A DNA stretch of 64,000 nucleotides, from contig NC_053045.1 of the NCBI RefSeq assembly GCF_003473485.1, positions 54,168,494 through 54,232,493 on the forward strand, written 5' to 3'. How positions within the stretch are numbered: the stretch's first letter is position 1; each line of letters begins with the position of its first letter. Under the pieces are notes generated by a model, which did not search any database, was not told where the DNA came from, and saw nothing but the letters and a program-made list of their open reading frames with translations. A program made the translations under genes and the position numbers. Shown here piece by piece: positions 23,621 to 37,044 of this stretch. Origin of the DNA: Medicago truncatula. Its lineage: Eukaryota > Streptophyta > Magnoliopsida > Fabales > Fabaceae.

Positions 23621-26600
23621 ATGAGCCAAGATTCTGAGAAGAGGTTTCGTTCCATCATGGATAAGCTCTTTCATTCTTCCAAATCTTCATCAAACAATCC
23701 TGATAAGAGGTTCATCAATCATCCTCACATTCATATTCATCTTTATATATGTGTATATTAGTTAAATAATAATGTGTGTTGTTTTTGCAGTTCATCGGGG
23801 GTTCAATTATCAAGTTCAAGGGGTAAGAAACGTGGTTTTCAGTCAATTGTGGATAGGAGAGGGGATGAACAGTACTTATCAGCTACAGCAGTATCAGAAT
23901 CCCAAGGACATTTGTGTAGACCGTGGGATCGTGCTGATTTTATGAGGAGATTAGCTACATTTAAATCTATATCATGGTTTGCTAAACCTAAGGTTATTCC
24001 TCACTCTCCATCTTTTGTTTGTTATACTTTGTTCCTGCATTTCTGTGTGGTTCAAAAAGCAGCTTAATTAAGCACTTATTGCGTAATCGCTTTGCATATA
24101 ACTGTTTGTGTATAAATTATTTGAATTACAAAAGATGAAATCAAGTTGTAACTTGTAAGCTGTTTTCATAAGCTATCATAGAGATAGAGGGTTTATGGAA
24201 ATAAGCTGATAACAACTTGTGGGCATGTAATAAGTTGTTCCAAATTCCATAAGCTCTCCCAAACATTCTCACGATTGCTTATGACAGTAGATAACCTTGA
24301 ATAATCCAATTCAAACAGGAGGGGTAGATATTTTATTTGATGAGAAGAGTGAAAAGGTGGGGGTATAACCCTTTTTTTTTGTTTGGTTCACGAAGAGTGA
24401 TGGGATTTTAATGGAGAGGGTTCTGTTGTAGCAAAAAATTATCCTTCTTTGACTATATTTGGTGGAAATTAACATTTTTTATGTCACTTTAATCATACCA
24501 TATCATCTCCTTCATTAAAGAAAACTCTTACTACTTTATTCTTTTTGTGGACTTGGATCGGCAGTATAGCTATTAAGAGTTTGCATACAAAAACCTCGTT
24601 GTGTTACCCTCCTTCATTCTGTTTCCCTCAAATTTGAAGGTTTATTTTTTACTTTTTATATTTACAGAAAGTAAGCGCTGTCAATTGTGCTAGAAGAGGT
24701 TGGATCAATGTGGATGTTGACACCATAGCCTGTGAAGAATGTGGAGCACGCCTTTTGTTCTCTACACCGGCTTCTTGGAATCACCACCAGGGTATGGCAT
24801 TGTTCTTTTCAAAATAATTCACAAAAATGCTCAATTGTATGATTTTTCTAACCAGAATGGTTTTACACAGTGGAGAAGGCAGCCTTGGTCTTCAGCTTAA
24901 AATTGGATAATGGACATAAATTACTTTGTCCATGGATTGACAATGCCTGCAGTGAAACACTGGCACGATTTCCTCCCACATCTCCTCCAGTATTAGTTGA
25001 TAATTTCAGAGAACGTTGCTCTGCTCTGTTGGAATTGTCAACTCTTCCACGTATTGCATCTTCTGCACTAGACCACATGCAAAGCCCGTATATGGATGAC
25101 TTTCTTGGACAATCATTGATGCAGGAGTGTGGAAATGGTTCTGCCGAAAATTTTGGAATAGAAGATGTCAGTAGTCAAGAGGAGCTGAAGTTGTATTACC
25201 AGGTAATAACAGGTTTTCCAATGGAGAAAATTTCTTCTACTACTGGTATTTTGGTCTGGGATTTGTACGTTGATTTTGTTTAGCGTTTTTTTTTTCTGTG
25301 AATTCAACTACTGGTGTTTTTTTTCTTTCTGATCCATGTAGCCGACCCCACTTAGTGGGATAAGGCTTGGTTGTTGTTGTTGTTGGATTGAACACGGAAC
25401 TTCTTACCATATAGAATTTTTCCATTTTACCTTTCTATGTTGGCTGCCAGATTATTGTATTCCATTGACATTCTTAGGAGACATTACATGTCTTTTTGGC
25501 TTAGGAAGATGCTTTCCAAAACAAACCTGGCTTGGACCGCTACTCTTTTGCAAATAAATCATAGGTGCCTTACATGATCATAAAAGAAGTGGATACTTGG
25601 CTGATGTTAAAATTGGTTAAATAATGGTTTGCATTGGGTTTTTCTATAAAATTGCTTAATGCATTTGATGAATGTTTTTTACATATATGGGTCTTGCTAA
25701 GAGCACTGGTTAATCAGTCTATGTATAGAAGTTTTATATTGGAAGTCGCAACATTGAATGCATCAGTGATTTTCAAAAACTGTAAGTTCCAATAAAATCT
25801 TTATGATTTGGCTTCTTTAAATAATGTTACTAAGAGCAATGATCGATCAATCTATGTATAGAAGTTTTATAGTGGAAGTCACAACATTGAATGCATCAGT
25901 GATTTTCAGAAACTGCAATTTCCAATAAAATATTATGATGTTGATTGTTTAAATAATGTTGGTCACTGGTTGGTTAGCATTTGCTTTTTTTTTTTTAATA
26001 ATTACAAATTTCCATCATTTCATTTATTCTCATCAAGCCCTCTTAATATATCTTAGCATTTCTTTGTTTCCTCCTATTTTGAATGATGGTTAGTGTATGT
26101 TTAACTATGCAGGCTCAAAGGCTAATAAGTTTATGCGGTTGGGAACTTCGTTATTTACCTTATGCAGTCGATTGCAGGGATGTATCAGATCAGTCTCATA
26201 AAAATTCAACTATTGTATACTCTCCTCGAGTAGTTTCTGATGCGAGGAATAACAATCTCACTGTCTATTCTGCTGACAACAATGAAAGTTCGAAAATGGA
26301 TGAAAATTCCAAGCATTCTATTGGGGAGCAAATGGATCCCAATTCTGCAGTTTTGGATTGTTCCCTATGTGGAGCCACTGTTGGATTGTGGGCATTCTGT
26401 ACAGTTCCCCGACCTGTGGAATCAATCAGATTAGTGGGATATGCAGAAGTGAATGTTGATAATGATCTTGAAAGTAGGCAGGGGGTAAATAATGCCTTGT
26501 CTGACATTGCTAATTCATCAAAGGACACGTCTTTGGGTTTAAATATGACAATTGCAGGGGGTCCTCCCCCAACAAAGCAAAACTTCAAAGCAATAATATC

Positions 26601-28389
26601 TCTGCCTATTATTGGTCAGAACTTAAGAGCTCGTCTTTCTTATGATTATGATATTAGAGATCATTTTTTTGTTGATCGGGGTGGTAGTCAGTCAGATTCA
26701 CAGGAGATCAAGATTCAGGAGAAAACTGATAACACGGTTGATGCTTCTATTGGACAACTTGTTCCCGTGTCATCTGAGATAAGAGAAATTTCAAATTGTG
26801 AAACTGGTTCTCAACAAGCAAGCATTTGTGACTCGGTGTTAGACAATGATTTAGAGGGCACCAGTTCTGCAGGACAACCTTCTGGTTTTAAGGAGAAGAT
26901 GCCAGTACAAGCAGAAACTGGTGGATTGAAGAATTCGTCTGCAGAAGATCCTAGTAGCTCTCAGGTTGGTGTTTTTTTGCTTGTCAAAGGGTCACTAGAT
27001 TATGATGTTAGTAGAAAAACATTATTGCCCAGTAGTTATTGCAATAACTCTGAACAAAATGTAAAACTAGTATGTTACAACCTTTGTTTTTTTAATATCA
27101 TTCAACCTTTGATTTAAAAGATATAGAAAGAAAACATTATTCCCATGCATAGCATGGGCATTTACACTAGTGTGTTATAATACAGATGTTCCTTTGCTTG
27201 ATCATAAGTAGTCTTGCTAGGAGTTATTGTTTGGAAGTCCATTTTTAACTATAATACTGCTTTGCAGACAGACATGGCAGAAGATGAAGCACTTTCACAT
27301 AAGACCAAAGAAGGCAGTCATGTTGAAACTTCTGGGGTCAAAGAAAGAGCAGAGAATCCCATTAACCGCGAAGATGTACATAATAGTATAGGTAAGTACT
27401 ATATTTGATAGTTCCTTGGTAAATAATTGTCATGGAATATTTGAACGTGAAATTAGAATGTGCATGCATTCTGATTGGCAGTTGCATTGTTGCATGTTTA
27501 GCATGAATGATCGTATGTAGTTTGCTTCTCGTTGTGAGAATTTATATGATGAGTGGAAAATTTAAGAATCATCTTCTCTTTGCATTCCAGGTAAGTTTAA
27601 GAATCCATCCCTGCCCGGTAAAGCAATGGAATTTGATCCAATCAGACAGCACAGACACTTCTGCCCCTGGATTGCATCAGAAGACGGTGTAGAGCCTGGT
27701 TGGAAACAAACATTATCTGCTCTGTATCGTCCAAAAGAACATTTGCGACATTCTTCAAATACATCTCCATCATCTATGTCCATTATGAAGGTATTTTTTG
27801 CATGCCTTGTTACTTTTAAGTTTTATCATTGGATGTGCTATTATACAATGCAGTTAATTGATGGTGGATAGTAACAACATGGACGAGAGTGCTGGAGTCT
27901 ATTCTTTGACAATTTGATACTTGAAGAAATATCTTAAAGCTAAATATATTAGGTTTAAATTGTTTAACAAGTCAAGGTTAACCCTTTGCTTATCTTTTTT
28001 GCTGCAATGGTTAACCCTTTGCTTTAGTAGGCTCTTGTACAATCATGATTTCCGTTAATCTCATAATAAAAGTTTTAATTCCTCACAACATTCGGGTTGG
28101 TTTGGGGGCTCATCAGGTTTGCTTTCCCCAACATGTTACGTGAACTAAACACATTGTGTTTCATACAAAGGGGATTTAAATTATATACGAGTCATAACAC
28201 CACAGAAGAGAATGATAATCTGGTTATGTTAATATTTCACGTTGTCTTAGAAGTTTCACCATCTTACTATATACCATGTGTATGCAGGTAGATGACCCTG
28301 TCGGTTCAATCAGAAAGCTTTTCATGTCTCCACCTACAAGCAGAAGGAAGCTCACTCACATTTCGAGTCAAAATGCAGAGCATAGGTAG
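23621..28389 (+). CDS. C3HC zinc-finger protein, ZC3HC1/NIPA-like
   Basis: Plant member of the ZC3HC1/NIPA family, whose animal and yeast relatives act at the nuclear-pore basket. Exons: 23621-23709, 23791-23992, 24668-24791, 24871-25202, 26113-26964, 27268-27391, 27591-27790, 28288-28389. They total 2025 nt (674 aa plus stop), with GT-AG throughout. The zf-C3HC domain follows RPWDRADFMRRLATFKSISWFAKP (about 73-97), with C104, C119, C122, H154 and C158. A second related zinc-binding region (Rsm1/NuBaID C-terminal type) begins at LISLCGWELR (about 254) and includes CSLCG and, after a long Ser/Asp-rich linker, H595-x3-C599 in RQHRHFCPWI. The start is in a good leader context with no earlier in-frame ATG. 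It converges with the cyclophilin gene. Assignment is firm for the domain and weaker for the cellular role. Confidence 0.9.
24100..24300. repeat. AGCTTAT-family dispersed repeat in intron 2
   Basis: Contains the recurring pieces 'CATAAGCT', 'GGAAATAAGCTG', 'AACAACTTGTGG' and 'CCATAAGCTCTCCCAAAC'. They are shared with copies near 46970-47110, 47278-47487, 59208-59450 and 61128-61290. Confidence 0.6.
25685..25960 (+). repeat. Tandem duplication of about 145 bp in intron 4
   Basis: The stretch around 25690-25815 ('CTATGTATAGAAGTTTTATA', 'CAACATTGAATGCATCAGTG') recurs at about 25830-25960 with few differences. Confidence 0.85.
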
Positions 28390-28766
28390 CTTAGACCCAG
28401 TTGTAAGACAAATTTTAATTGAAGAACCCTAAACCATTGTATACTGTCATTTTTTCTTGGCATTATTCCATTTGAAAACCATGTAAGCTGTAATTTTTGT
28501 ACTTATAGTTCAATAGGTATTTTTTAAGATGATGTTGGACGGGTTCCCTTCCTAACAAAAAGAAAGTAATTTGTCGCACCTAGATGTTATTCATGATTAC
28601 TTTGCTTTTGGGTACTGAGCTGTAATATGTTTTTCCCCATTTACAATCAAGTGGCAGACGGCAAATAGAGTTGGATAACGATAGATATTGATTGTCATAT
28701 TATGTGCTTGATGTGTTCTCTTACACTCAAATTCAACTAGAGAAGAGAGTGAAATACAATTTTGTA
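28390..28766. other. Convergent 3' regions of two genes
   Basis: Holds the 3' UTR of the zinc-finger gene (AATAAA-like signals are not clear) and that of the cyclophilin gene on the other strand. Only 377 bp separates the two stop codons. Confidence 0.5.
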
Positions 28767-29927
28767 CTACTGTATTACACCGCAGTTTGTAATGACAACT
28801 TTGGAATATGGGCGGTTGAATCCTCTTTCTGCAACAACAGCCCTCTTGTCTCCTATAAGCTTCGCCACCCTGTTATAATAATAATTTAAATACAAATGAT
28901 TAATGAACATGGTTCAACTGCAGATAGCAGCAGAAGCAGAAAACAGAGAAAGATCTCAATAATTGTTTCAAACTTATCATGTTGGGCATAAAAATATCTT
29001 CTTTGACTAAAATGGCAGCAAATTCTTGTGTTATACTCACCTAAAATATGGAGAGCTCGTGTTCTCTTGTACAGTTTTTACCTGACTAATCTTCTGTACA
29101 AACTCCATTCCTCCTACCACCCTTCCAATTACCAGAGTTGAAGCATCTAGTTCTGGCGAATCCTTTGTTGCAATGACAAATTCTGTCCCATTAGGATCGG
29201 TTCCAACTTCTTCTTGATCAATCTCTAGCTTCCCTAGTCTTGCAACCAGTTTAAACTTAGGAGGTGGCTTTGATGGATCTCTCACAATGATTCCTACACT
29301 ACCAGCCACATTTTTAGTCCCAGGGCATTTCTCGTACACACTCTCCCATTCCTCAACAAGTTTTTCAGTAGCCAAATTACTCCCTGTTTTGTTAGCAAGC
29401 TCTGCATCCACCCCGTAGGATCTAAGTCCGCCATGTTGGACGTAATTTGGCATGATTTTGACGAACTCTTTCCTTCTGTAGCTTATACCAGCAGCTCCAC
29501 TGACAATCTTGCTAAACCTCTCAACTCCTGCAGGGACATCATCTCCATAAAGCTCTATAGTAACGCGACCAACTGGTTCCCGATCAATGGATACGTCAAA
29601 GAAAACTTGTTTTGTTGGTTTTCTTTCAGTGCAGCTGGGAGTTTTAGTCAAATCCTCTCCTAGTTTGTCACTGTTGGTAACATCTTCTGCTGCTCTTGCT
29701 CTGGATCCACTGCCCAAAAGAAGCAGCAAGCAAGTGTTGCTGTAGATTGCGAGCTCTCTACGTGACAATCTGCATTGCTGTTTGAGGTTTGGAAAATGTG
29801 GTGTAGTTGGTAATTGTTGGAATGATGAATGTGATGGTGTTGATGTATGGGATGAAGGGTTGAATGGTTGAGGGGAACTTCGCAGTACTCTTGGGTGTTG
29901 TAGCATTTCTCTACTTATTGTTGGCAC
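28767..29927 (-). CDS. CYP26-2: Cyclophilin-type protein CYP26-2-like, thylakoid lumen
   Basis: Two exons, 29927-29041 and 28869-28767, totalling 990 nt (329 aa plus stop). Targeting: a Ser/Pro-rich plastid transit region, then a twin-arginine (R56-R57), a hydrophobic run (YSNTCLLLLLG) and an ARA-A site near residues 77-80, which together point to Tat import into the thylakoid lumen. The cyclophilin-type domain starts near residue 107 (VFFDVSIDREPVGRVTIELYGDDVP) and ends with RPYSKVVITNCGVIQ. The usual catalytic stretch (F-H/R-R-...-P-F-x2-Q-G-G) reads FVKIMPNYVQHGG here, with the key Arg and Phe replaced, so isomerase activity is doubtful. The second exon is too short to stand out but restores the conserved end. 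The name is from family resemblance to the Arabidopsis protein. Confidence 0.88.
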
Positions 29928-31150
29928 TGCTTAGGAATTGGTTTATGTTAGTGTTTCTCCTGCAATTTTTCTGATTAAGCTGTTCCTTTTTTAGGTAGCT
30001 TATTATGGGATATAGAAAAGAAATGTAAAACAGAATAACAATAGATAGAGTAAAGGATACGTGAGGGATTTCGTGGATAAGAAAGATGGTAATAGCTATG
30101 TTCTATGGCAGACAATTGTTTGGTACATATCAGAATTTTATGTACTCTATATGTGGGTCCCTTTATATATTGAGAACAAAATTTGCACCAATGTGGCATT
30201 TGGACTTAGATAGACCTATTAAACCTTCACTGTGCTAGAAACGTTTGGTTGGAAATTAAGAGAAAAAGGTGTACAAATTAATAGAGGAAGAGGAAGATAT
30301 TTTAATTAGATATCCTGATTTATTAAAAAAGGGTGAAAAGGAAGAAAATATATCTTTACTTGTTTCACAAGTGAAAGTGAAAAATTGCAAAACTTTTCTA
30401 TAAACATAGTACAAGGTATTCCGTTTAAGATTGATTAATTATCTTAGAATTTTCTCCGTGTACATAATAATCACATATTGAAGTCATTAATGTTTGTTTG
30501 GTGTCAAGTTTCTTATTACTTGGACTAACCATGAGTTTGTAAACTAATTAGATATTACCTCTCATATTTTCCTTCTATAATATATGAAGTTAAAAATAAA
30601 CTTGTAAACATCTGTTAAAGAAAAGAATGATATAATTTGTAAACATCTGTTAAATAAAAAAAAAAGGATTTTTTTTATATATCAATTGACAATAAGTGAG
30701 ACCCTAATCGACAAAGAAGAATCACAAAAATATAATACCCCAAAATTGTTAAGGTATGGTGTTACTACATTTCTTTTCTCTTTCGACCTTGTATGTGTAT
30801 TATCTAATTCTTCTTTTTATTACTGATTCAGTTCTATTTCCGAATGTCATTAAGAAAAGAATTTTTTTTATTCATGTTTCAACCATTTAAAAGAAATAAT
30901 CAAACATCATTATTATTTTAACAATAATGCCCTTATTTTGACACAATTGTAAAGATATAACAAATGATAGTACTAAGAAATGAAACCATGGCTTTAACAC
31001 AAATGAAGAGATTATTGTATTTCTTATTCTATAACTTTAAATGCCACTTAAAAATGAATGGCAAGAGGGCATACAACCAAAATTGTAGTGCCTTGAAAAT
31101 TGCAACAAGGACAAGAAACCAAAGGTCGGAGCCAAAGTCAGTCGATAGAG
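29928..31150. other. Promoter side of cyclophilin gene and PPCS 3' flank
   Basis: AT-rich. It contains the 5' leader of the cyclophilin gene (right next to 29927) and the 3' UTR of the ligase gene near 31150. No further gene is seen. Confidence 0.45.
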
Positions 31151-34100
31151 TCACCTACTGGAATCCTCAATATAAGTGGCATGTCTCTCTGAAAGAAGTT
31201 TAATCAAGGGTTTTTCGACATCATTAGCAGACTCACTATTGTCTCGCCGAACAGTAATCTTCTCAACACCAGTTGTAACCAGCACTTGCTCCTTCCGAGT
31301 TGAGAGTTCATTTGCAACAACTGCATGCATCTTGTACCTTTCAAGAGCTGCATTAGCCTTATTTAGAAGAATGCTTGAATCTGTCTCCAACTGTCAGCAA
31401 ATGAGGAAAGCAATTCTTATCTATGTGTCAGGATATATTAGTCAGGACTTTCTATTTTCAAACGATTGCTATTGAAACAAAACAAAAACTTGTCTCGTTA
31501 ATTGAATACCTGATCAGAGATCACCACCGAGAGGTATTTTGATCCTCTTGTGTGGAATGCTATTTTAGATCTCACATAGTTCATGTTAATTTCTAAATAT
31601 CCTCGGTGGAAAACATAGATAATGCAGTTCTTTTAGAAAATTAGTACTATGTATTTTAGTTTATTATTCTGCAAGTGTGGAAAGGGTACTTGATGATATG
31701 TAAGGTGTCACCACATGTAGATTCAGACTGAAATAATTTTCAGCCATGTTCTTTGATCAAAACTCTCAAATTTCCATACAAGATAGTATTGCTATGTTAA
31801 TAAGTGCAATTCAGTGTCTATCAAATTGGTAAAGATCCATATAGAATTCAGTGTCTAACAAATACCATCAATACCTTGAAAGATACGCAGAATGCCAGAG
31901 GAGCCCAATCTTTCCTAAGCACTGACAACATTTTTGGCACTTGAACAAGTTTCACGTCCAAGAGGTGAGATCCTGACTGAATTTTGTGCTCCACCTGCAA
32001 GATTAACATGCCACAAGAAAATAGAGGAAAGTCTTAAAAGCTATTGCATTACAAGTATTACAACTAGACAGAACACGAGTCACCTTCTTACATTTCATTT
32101 CATGTTTACTGATATAGAAGCAAGACTTATAAACTTATGTGACATTATCTGTATTTACACAAGAAACTAAGGCCAAATTGTCTAAACACAAATTCCATCT
32201 TTGACATAAATAATACTGAAAATTTCTTCAAATACTCTTATCCTATGAAGCATGGATACGGACACGGACACGACACAGACACGCCGACGCCGTTAAAAAT
32301 ATGAGAAAATAACATAATTCAGTGTTATTATATGTGTCGGTGTCGTGTCGGTGCGTGTCCAGCAATGGGATACATCTAATCCTAGGAGTGTCCGTGTTTC
32401 ATAGCTCTTATCCTTAACCGATAAATATTCATTTTAGCCGAGATTAAAGTCATATGGCATCAAAACTTTCATGGAATTAAGAACCAACATATCATATATA
32501 TACCATATCTTTCCAAGGAACATAGTAGTCAGATACTGCAGCAGCGAGATAAAACATTGCACGTGGGCCAATACACCTCGTTGAGGTTCCAATTATCTGC
32601 AACATCTGCAAAATAGAAGGCAATTAGCACTGACTAATTAGTGCAGGAAAATCTACTATTTTAAATACCTATACTTATAATTTACATAAAACAAGTAGCT
32701 CTATTTTGTAATATGACAAAGACATGAAATAAAAAGCACAATAATTTAATCCACCCCCATGGTTGATTGCAGTAATCACTCGGATAAACTAAAGAAAAAA
32801 TATTAAATACCATATAGGAGATTCAAATGTCATTATCTGTTGCATCAAACAATGCTTACAATTTACAAACATAGGCTAAGCTAACCTGAAGATATTCAAA
32901 TATAGTGCTGAAAGGAAGTTTTAACAAGTGACCGCCTGCTACTGCCTGCAGTGGAATGAAAACCACAATGAGGCTATAATAACATTTGAATAAGCTAAAG
33001 CTAATGTACAATTATAAAAAGGAGACAAAATAAAATTAGATAAACAAAAAAGAAGATAAATGTGTAAAGCACAAAATTCAATCTACAAATCATACAATAT
33101 GATGATCCACGATAGCACTCTTCACTGCTTTAGAATAATCCTTCCGAACTGAAATTTAAAAAAAAAAAAACATAATTCAGCAAATTCAAGATAACCCTGG
33201 TTGATTTTGTAAAATATAAATAGAAATAAAAAGGGAAAAAAAATCAAGTAGACATATTACTTAAGTCACAAAATAGCCAATGAAATATAAATCTTTGACC
33301 AGTCTTCATCAGATTAGGAAAAAAATAATACTGTATGAAGAAAGTATATAGACACACATTGGTTAGCCTTTGAGGAACCACCATAAAGTGTAAGACTCGT
33401 CTAGAAGAAATATTTGCTAATGAGACACTTAATATCATCATACCATACAACATGAATAACATGCATTGACAAATATTATCTATCAAGATATCAAGTGCAA
33501 TGTTAATGTAAATGCTTCCCTTTTTATTCTTGGCACACCTTGTTCTTTGAATAGTTTAATCAATACAAGTTCTTTTGGTCTTTTAAAAAAAAAAAAAAAT
33601 ATAGTGTCCTAATATGGTACAATTGTTTGTATGATTTACGGTATTAGCCTCTTTATCTTTTTATTGCGTGAAACAGGAGAATGCAGAAACTGAAAACCTT
33701 GAATGTTTAAGTCGTTGGTGGGCTCGAAGCATTCAAGTAAGGGATCCTCGGGAAGGGATCTGCAAAATGGCTGGAAACTTCCCCTGCATAAATATTCATT
33801 GGTAATTAACACATCAAGCACTTCTTAAAAAAAAAAAATTAACAAATCAAACTAAAGAAAAGGCTAATTGCAGGACCAGAAATTTACCTCCGGTACAGAA
33901 AGATAACAGCATATCCAGCCTTCAGAAAGTACCTGCAAAGTAACCACCGACCTGTTACTCTCAAGATAATAGAATTGAAAATTTACTAAGTTTATTTCAA
34001 AAAGAACAAGGCAAGTTGATCATACTCAGTGGATGTGGCCCCTCTATGACCTGAACTAAAGTTGTCGACATAGCGAACGCACCGTTGCTCCAATGGAGCA

Positions 34101-34376
34101 GTGGTACCACCAGAAGTTACACAAACAATTCTCCTAGCTTCCCCATTTTCTGAGGTCCAAAAACCACACAAATAATTTAGAATGGAAGCAACACAAAAAG
34201 AAATATGCAGATTTGAAAGATGTATCAGAAGCTAAATCACCTGATGATGAAGAATTGCGTTGAATGAATTGATTCAATTTTTGAGTTATTTCATGACTGT
34301 TGTGCAAAGGAGGAGCAGAATCAAAAAAGGCTTTGACTTGTGCTTCAAGGGTTTCCGTTCTGTTTTCAGTATCCAT
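31151..34376 (-). CDS. COAB: Phosphopantothenate-cysteine ligase (CoA biosynthesis)
   Basis: Joins 4'-phosphopantothenate and cysteine, the second step of CoA synthesis, in the cytosol. Nine exons: 34376-34241, 34149-34026, 33932-33888, 33783-33698, 33148-33096, 32945-32886, 32605-32504, 31994-31875, 31390-31151. They total 966 nt (321 aa plus stop). Diagnostic stretches: [27 protein letters not shown] with [68 protein letters not shown] (the AAAVSDY signature); a Lys/Val stretch [11 protein letters not shown]; and a C-terminal [15 protein letters not shown]. All expected blocks are present in order, so it looks functional. The ATG at 34376 gives the usual N terminus (ffdSAPP...). A MITE sits in the intron between exons 7 and 8. 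Confidence 0.92.
32244..32404. mobile_element. GACAC-rich Mutator-like MITE in PPCS intron
   Basis: 161 bp, ends TATGAAGCATGGATACGGACAC and, reversed, CTATGAAACACGGACAC. The perfect 9-bp duplication CTCTTATCC lies at 32235-32243 and 32405-32413. The interior is a near-palindrome rich in GACAC/GTGTC. A decayed relative lies in the BED gene intron near 52283-52402. Confidence 0.88.
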
Positions 34377-34807
34377 CAAAATCTACCTGCATATTATTCG
34401 CCATAAACACCGAACCAAATAATTGAACAGCAACAAAAGCAAGCTCAGTTAACCAAAAAATACGAGAAGATTGCATACACAAAAGATTTAGACTGCCGAG
34501 AGCATTTAAATGAATCTACAAGACTACAGAAATATACGAACTTGTTTAAAGAATTTGAAATATGTTAGTTACCTGGAATTAGATGCGAAAATGTGCGCTT
34601 TGAAATCGGAGGCAACCAAAGTGAGATTTAATATAAAGAATATAGGTTTACTTGATTGTAAAGCTGAAGAATCTAGCTAATTTTTTATTTGAAGCGCATA
34701 GCCCAATTAACATGAATGATATGATACTGAAAAGAAAAGGAAGACCTGTCAAGAGTTTCGGTAATTAGAATTCTAATGAGGAGGTGTAAGTTGTATTGTA
34801 TCACAAC

Positions 34808-36187
34808 CAGTGGCGGAGCCAGACCTAAAATTTTGGGGTGGCAGCTTTAAAAATAAACTAAAATATATAAATCATATAATATACAATACGACCCATTTCG
34901 GTGTCGTTCATAAAAAATTTCAACAAAATAATACTAAAAACCGATCATCATATTCAAAGTGATGCTTTACGCATCCCGACTTTTCATCTTAACTTTTCCT
35001 GTTGAAACAGTTTCAAAATCAACTAACAATACATGGTTTCAATGTTACATCAATTCTAATAACATTCAAATTTCATAACAATAGCCGGTTTCAATTTCAT
35101 TGAAATAACATAAATGATTTCAAAATGAACCAATTTCACTTGATTTTCATAAACAGAAGACGATGATAGCTAAATTCAAAAGTTGAGCCAGGTTTGATAG
35201 ATCTTTCTGATGGAAAATGCCATGAATGTTGCTACTTTTCATGACAAGTTGCTAGAACATGCTAGTCATATATAGAAAAACCGAACACTATCAAAAATAG
35301 AGGAAGATTAGCTCATCTAGGCATGCTAGAAGTTGAAGATATGCTTACATTTTTTTGAATTAAATAAGCTTACATTTTCCATCTTTTCCACCGCTACTAT
35401 TTAGGATTATTGATTACGTCCTCCTCTCAAAGTCATTGCCATACATGATTAAAATTGGCAAAGGAAGTAAGTTAACTTTTCTTAATTACCTATAGTAACT
35501 CTAAAACAATTTGACTAGTTATCAGGCTTTCATATTCTACTATTGTTTAAGACAATTATTTAAAACCGAGGCTTTCAATTGGAATTCGTCTCTCACACTC
35601 AATACAATTATTTAAACACAAGTAACAGTTCAGTAGCAATCAGAGTTCATGTTGTAAACCATAATAATAAGCAGAACATTCATGTCTTAGTAAAACATTC
35701 TGAGTTCTGTAGTAATCAGTAGCAATCGAAAACTAAAAAAATTCAATTTCACATTACTAAAGAACATGTAATCATCAAATCAGAATCAGAATTGAAGGAA
35801 ATTACATTCAATTTCACATTACCTTACAAGTTACAACAATTAGGGTTTGTGGAGAGAGATGGATGGAGATAGCTCTCTAAACTAAAGAATCAATATAGAA
35901 GATAGAGGGGGGTGCGGCGGTGATGGATGGAGAAGGAGAAGAGTGGTCGCGGCTCGCCGGCAGTGGTGTGGTGGTGGATGTTGTTCGGTAGTTTTGCTTT
36001 GGCTGGGAGAAGAAAAAAGAGGAACGCGCATCAGATGAAAGAGAAAGGGGAAGAGGAAATGAAATTGAATTGGTAATATTCATATTAGTTAAGGGCATTA
36101 TAGTAATTTCGAGTGTATAATTTTTATTTTTTTTTAAGAGATGGAGTGGCGGTGGCTCCCCCTTGCCACCACCCAGTTCCGCCACTG
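34808..36187. mobile_element. Non-autonomous hAT element
   Basis: 1380 bp. The ends are CAGTGGCGGAGCCAG and, reversed, CAGTGGCGGAACTGG, and the 8-bp target duplication ATCACAAC is exact (34800-34807 and 36188-36195). No transposase ORF remains; the ORF at 36185-35877 is low complexity. It sits 431 bp upstream of the ligase start codon. Confidence 0.92.
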
Positions 36188-36195
36188 ATCACAAC

Positions 36196-37044
36196 AACTA
36201 GTCGAGTCGGGTATGAAAAGGGAGAATCGCTAGTGATTCCACTCTTAAATATGATTTAATCCAACGGCTAAAAATAATCCACATTCCAAATTCACCACTA
36301 TTTTATTTAATTATTATACACCAACACATTTCCTAAAAAAAAATAAAGTTTAATTATATCATAAACCAATACATAAAAGTTATTTTATATCTAAACATAA
36401 AGTGTTCGACTCGAAGATAAGTAAAGTTTCGCCTACGAAAAATCAATATTAAATTCTCTCGAACGATTTATCCTAAAGTAATTTTATTAACAATTTGAGC
36501 TCGATTTCTTAGTTAAAATAATATAAAAAATAATTGTACGTTGATAGTGCATATTAATTTTAAAAAAAGTGATAAATTTACATTTGTTTTTTTTTAGGAA
36601 GATAAATTTACATTTGTTGTCGCCTCTTAACTTAATTTATGGATGAGTGATATGATCATTCTATTTCTAACACTTACTCTTAAATCGAATGAAACTCCTG
36701 TGGTTTTCACACTATCAAAATAGATTCCACTAGTAAAACTCATGGATTTCATCTAATAATAAAACGAGTGTTATTTCTTCTAAGGAAAAATAAAATGAGT
36801 GTTAGAAAGAAATGTTTTTAACATTTATCTAATTTTCAACCGCGATTCCATCCTTTATTTTTTAAGTCATTTTTTATAGGTTTGCATATGAATTTATATG
36901 AAAACATGAGAAAAGATCATAGAAGAGTTCACATCAAAATAAAATTATAAATTTTTTTTTAGGGTACAATTATAGATTTAAATTTTAAAGTCATACACAA
37001 ATTGATCGTAACAACAAAAGGGACATGAAAAAGATATAAATGAA
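36196..37044. other. Intergenic, no gene seen
   Basis: AT-rich sequence between two transposons, with no supported ORF. Confidence 0.4.

Noticed and set aside
26265-26588. Minus-strand ORF of 107 codons
   Set aside because: Antisense to the long exon 5 of the zinc-finger gene.
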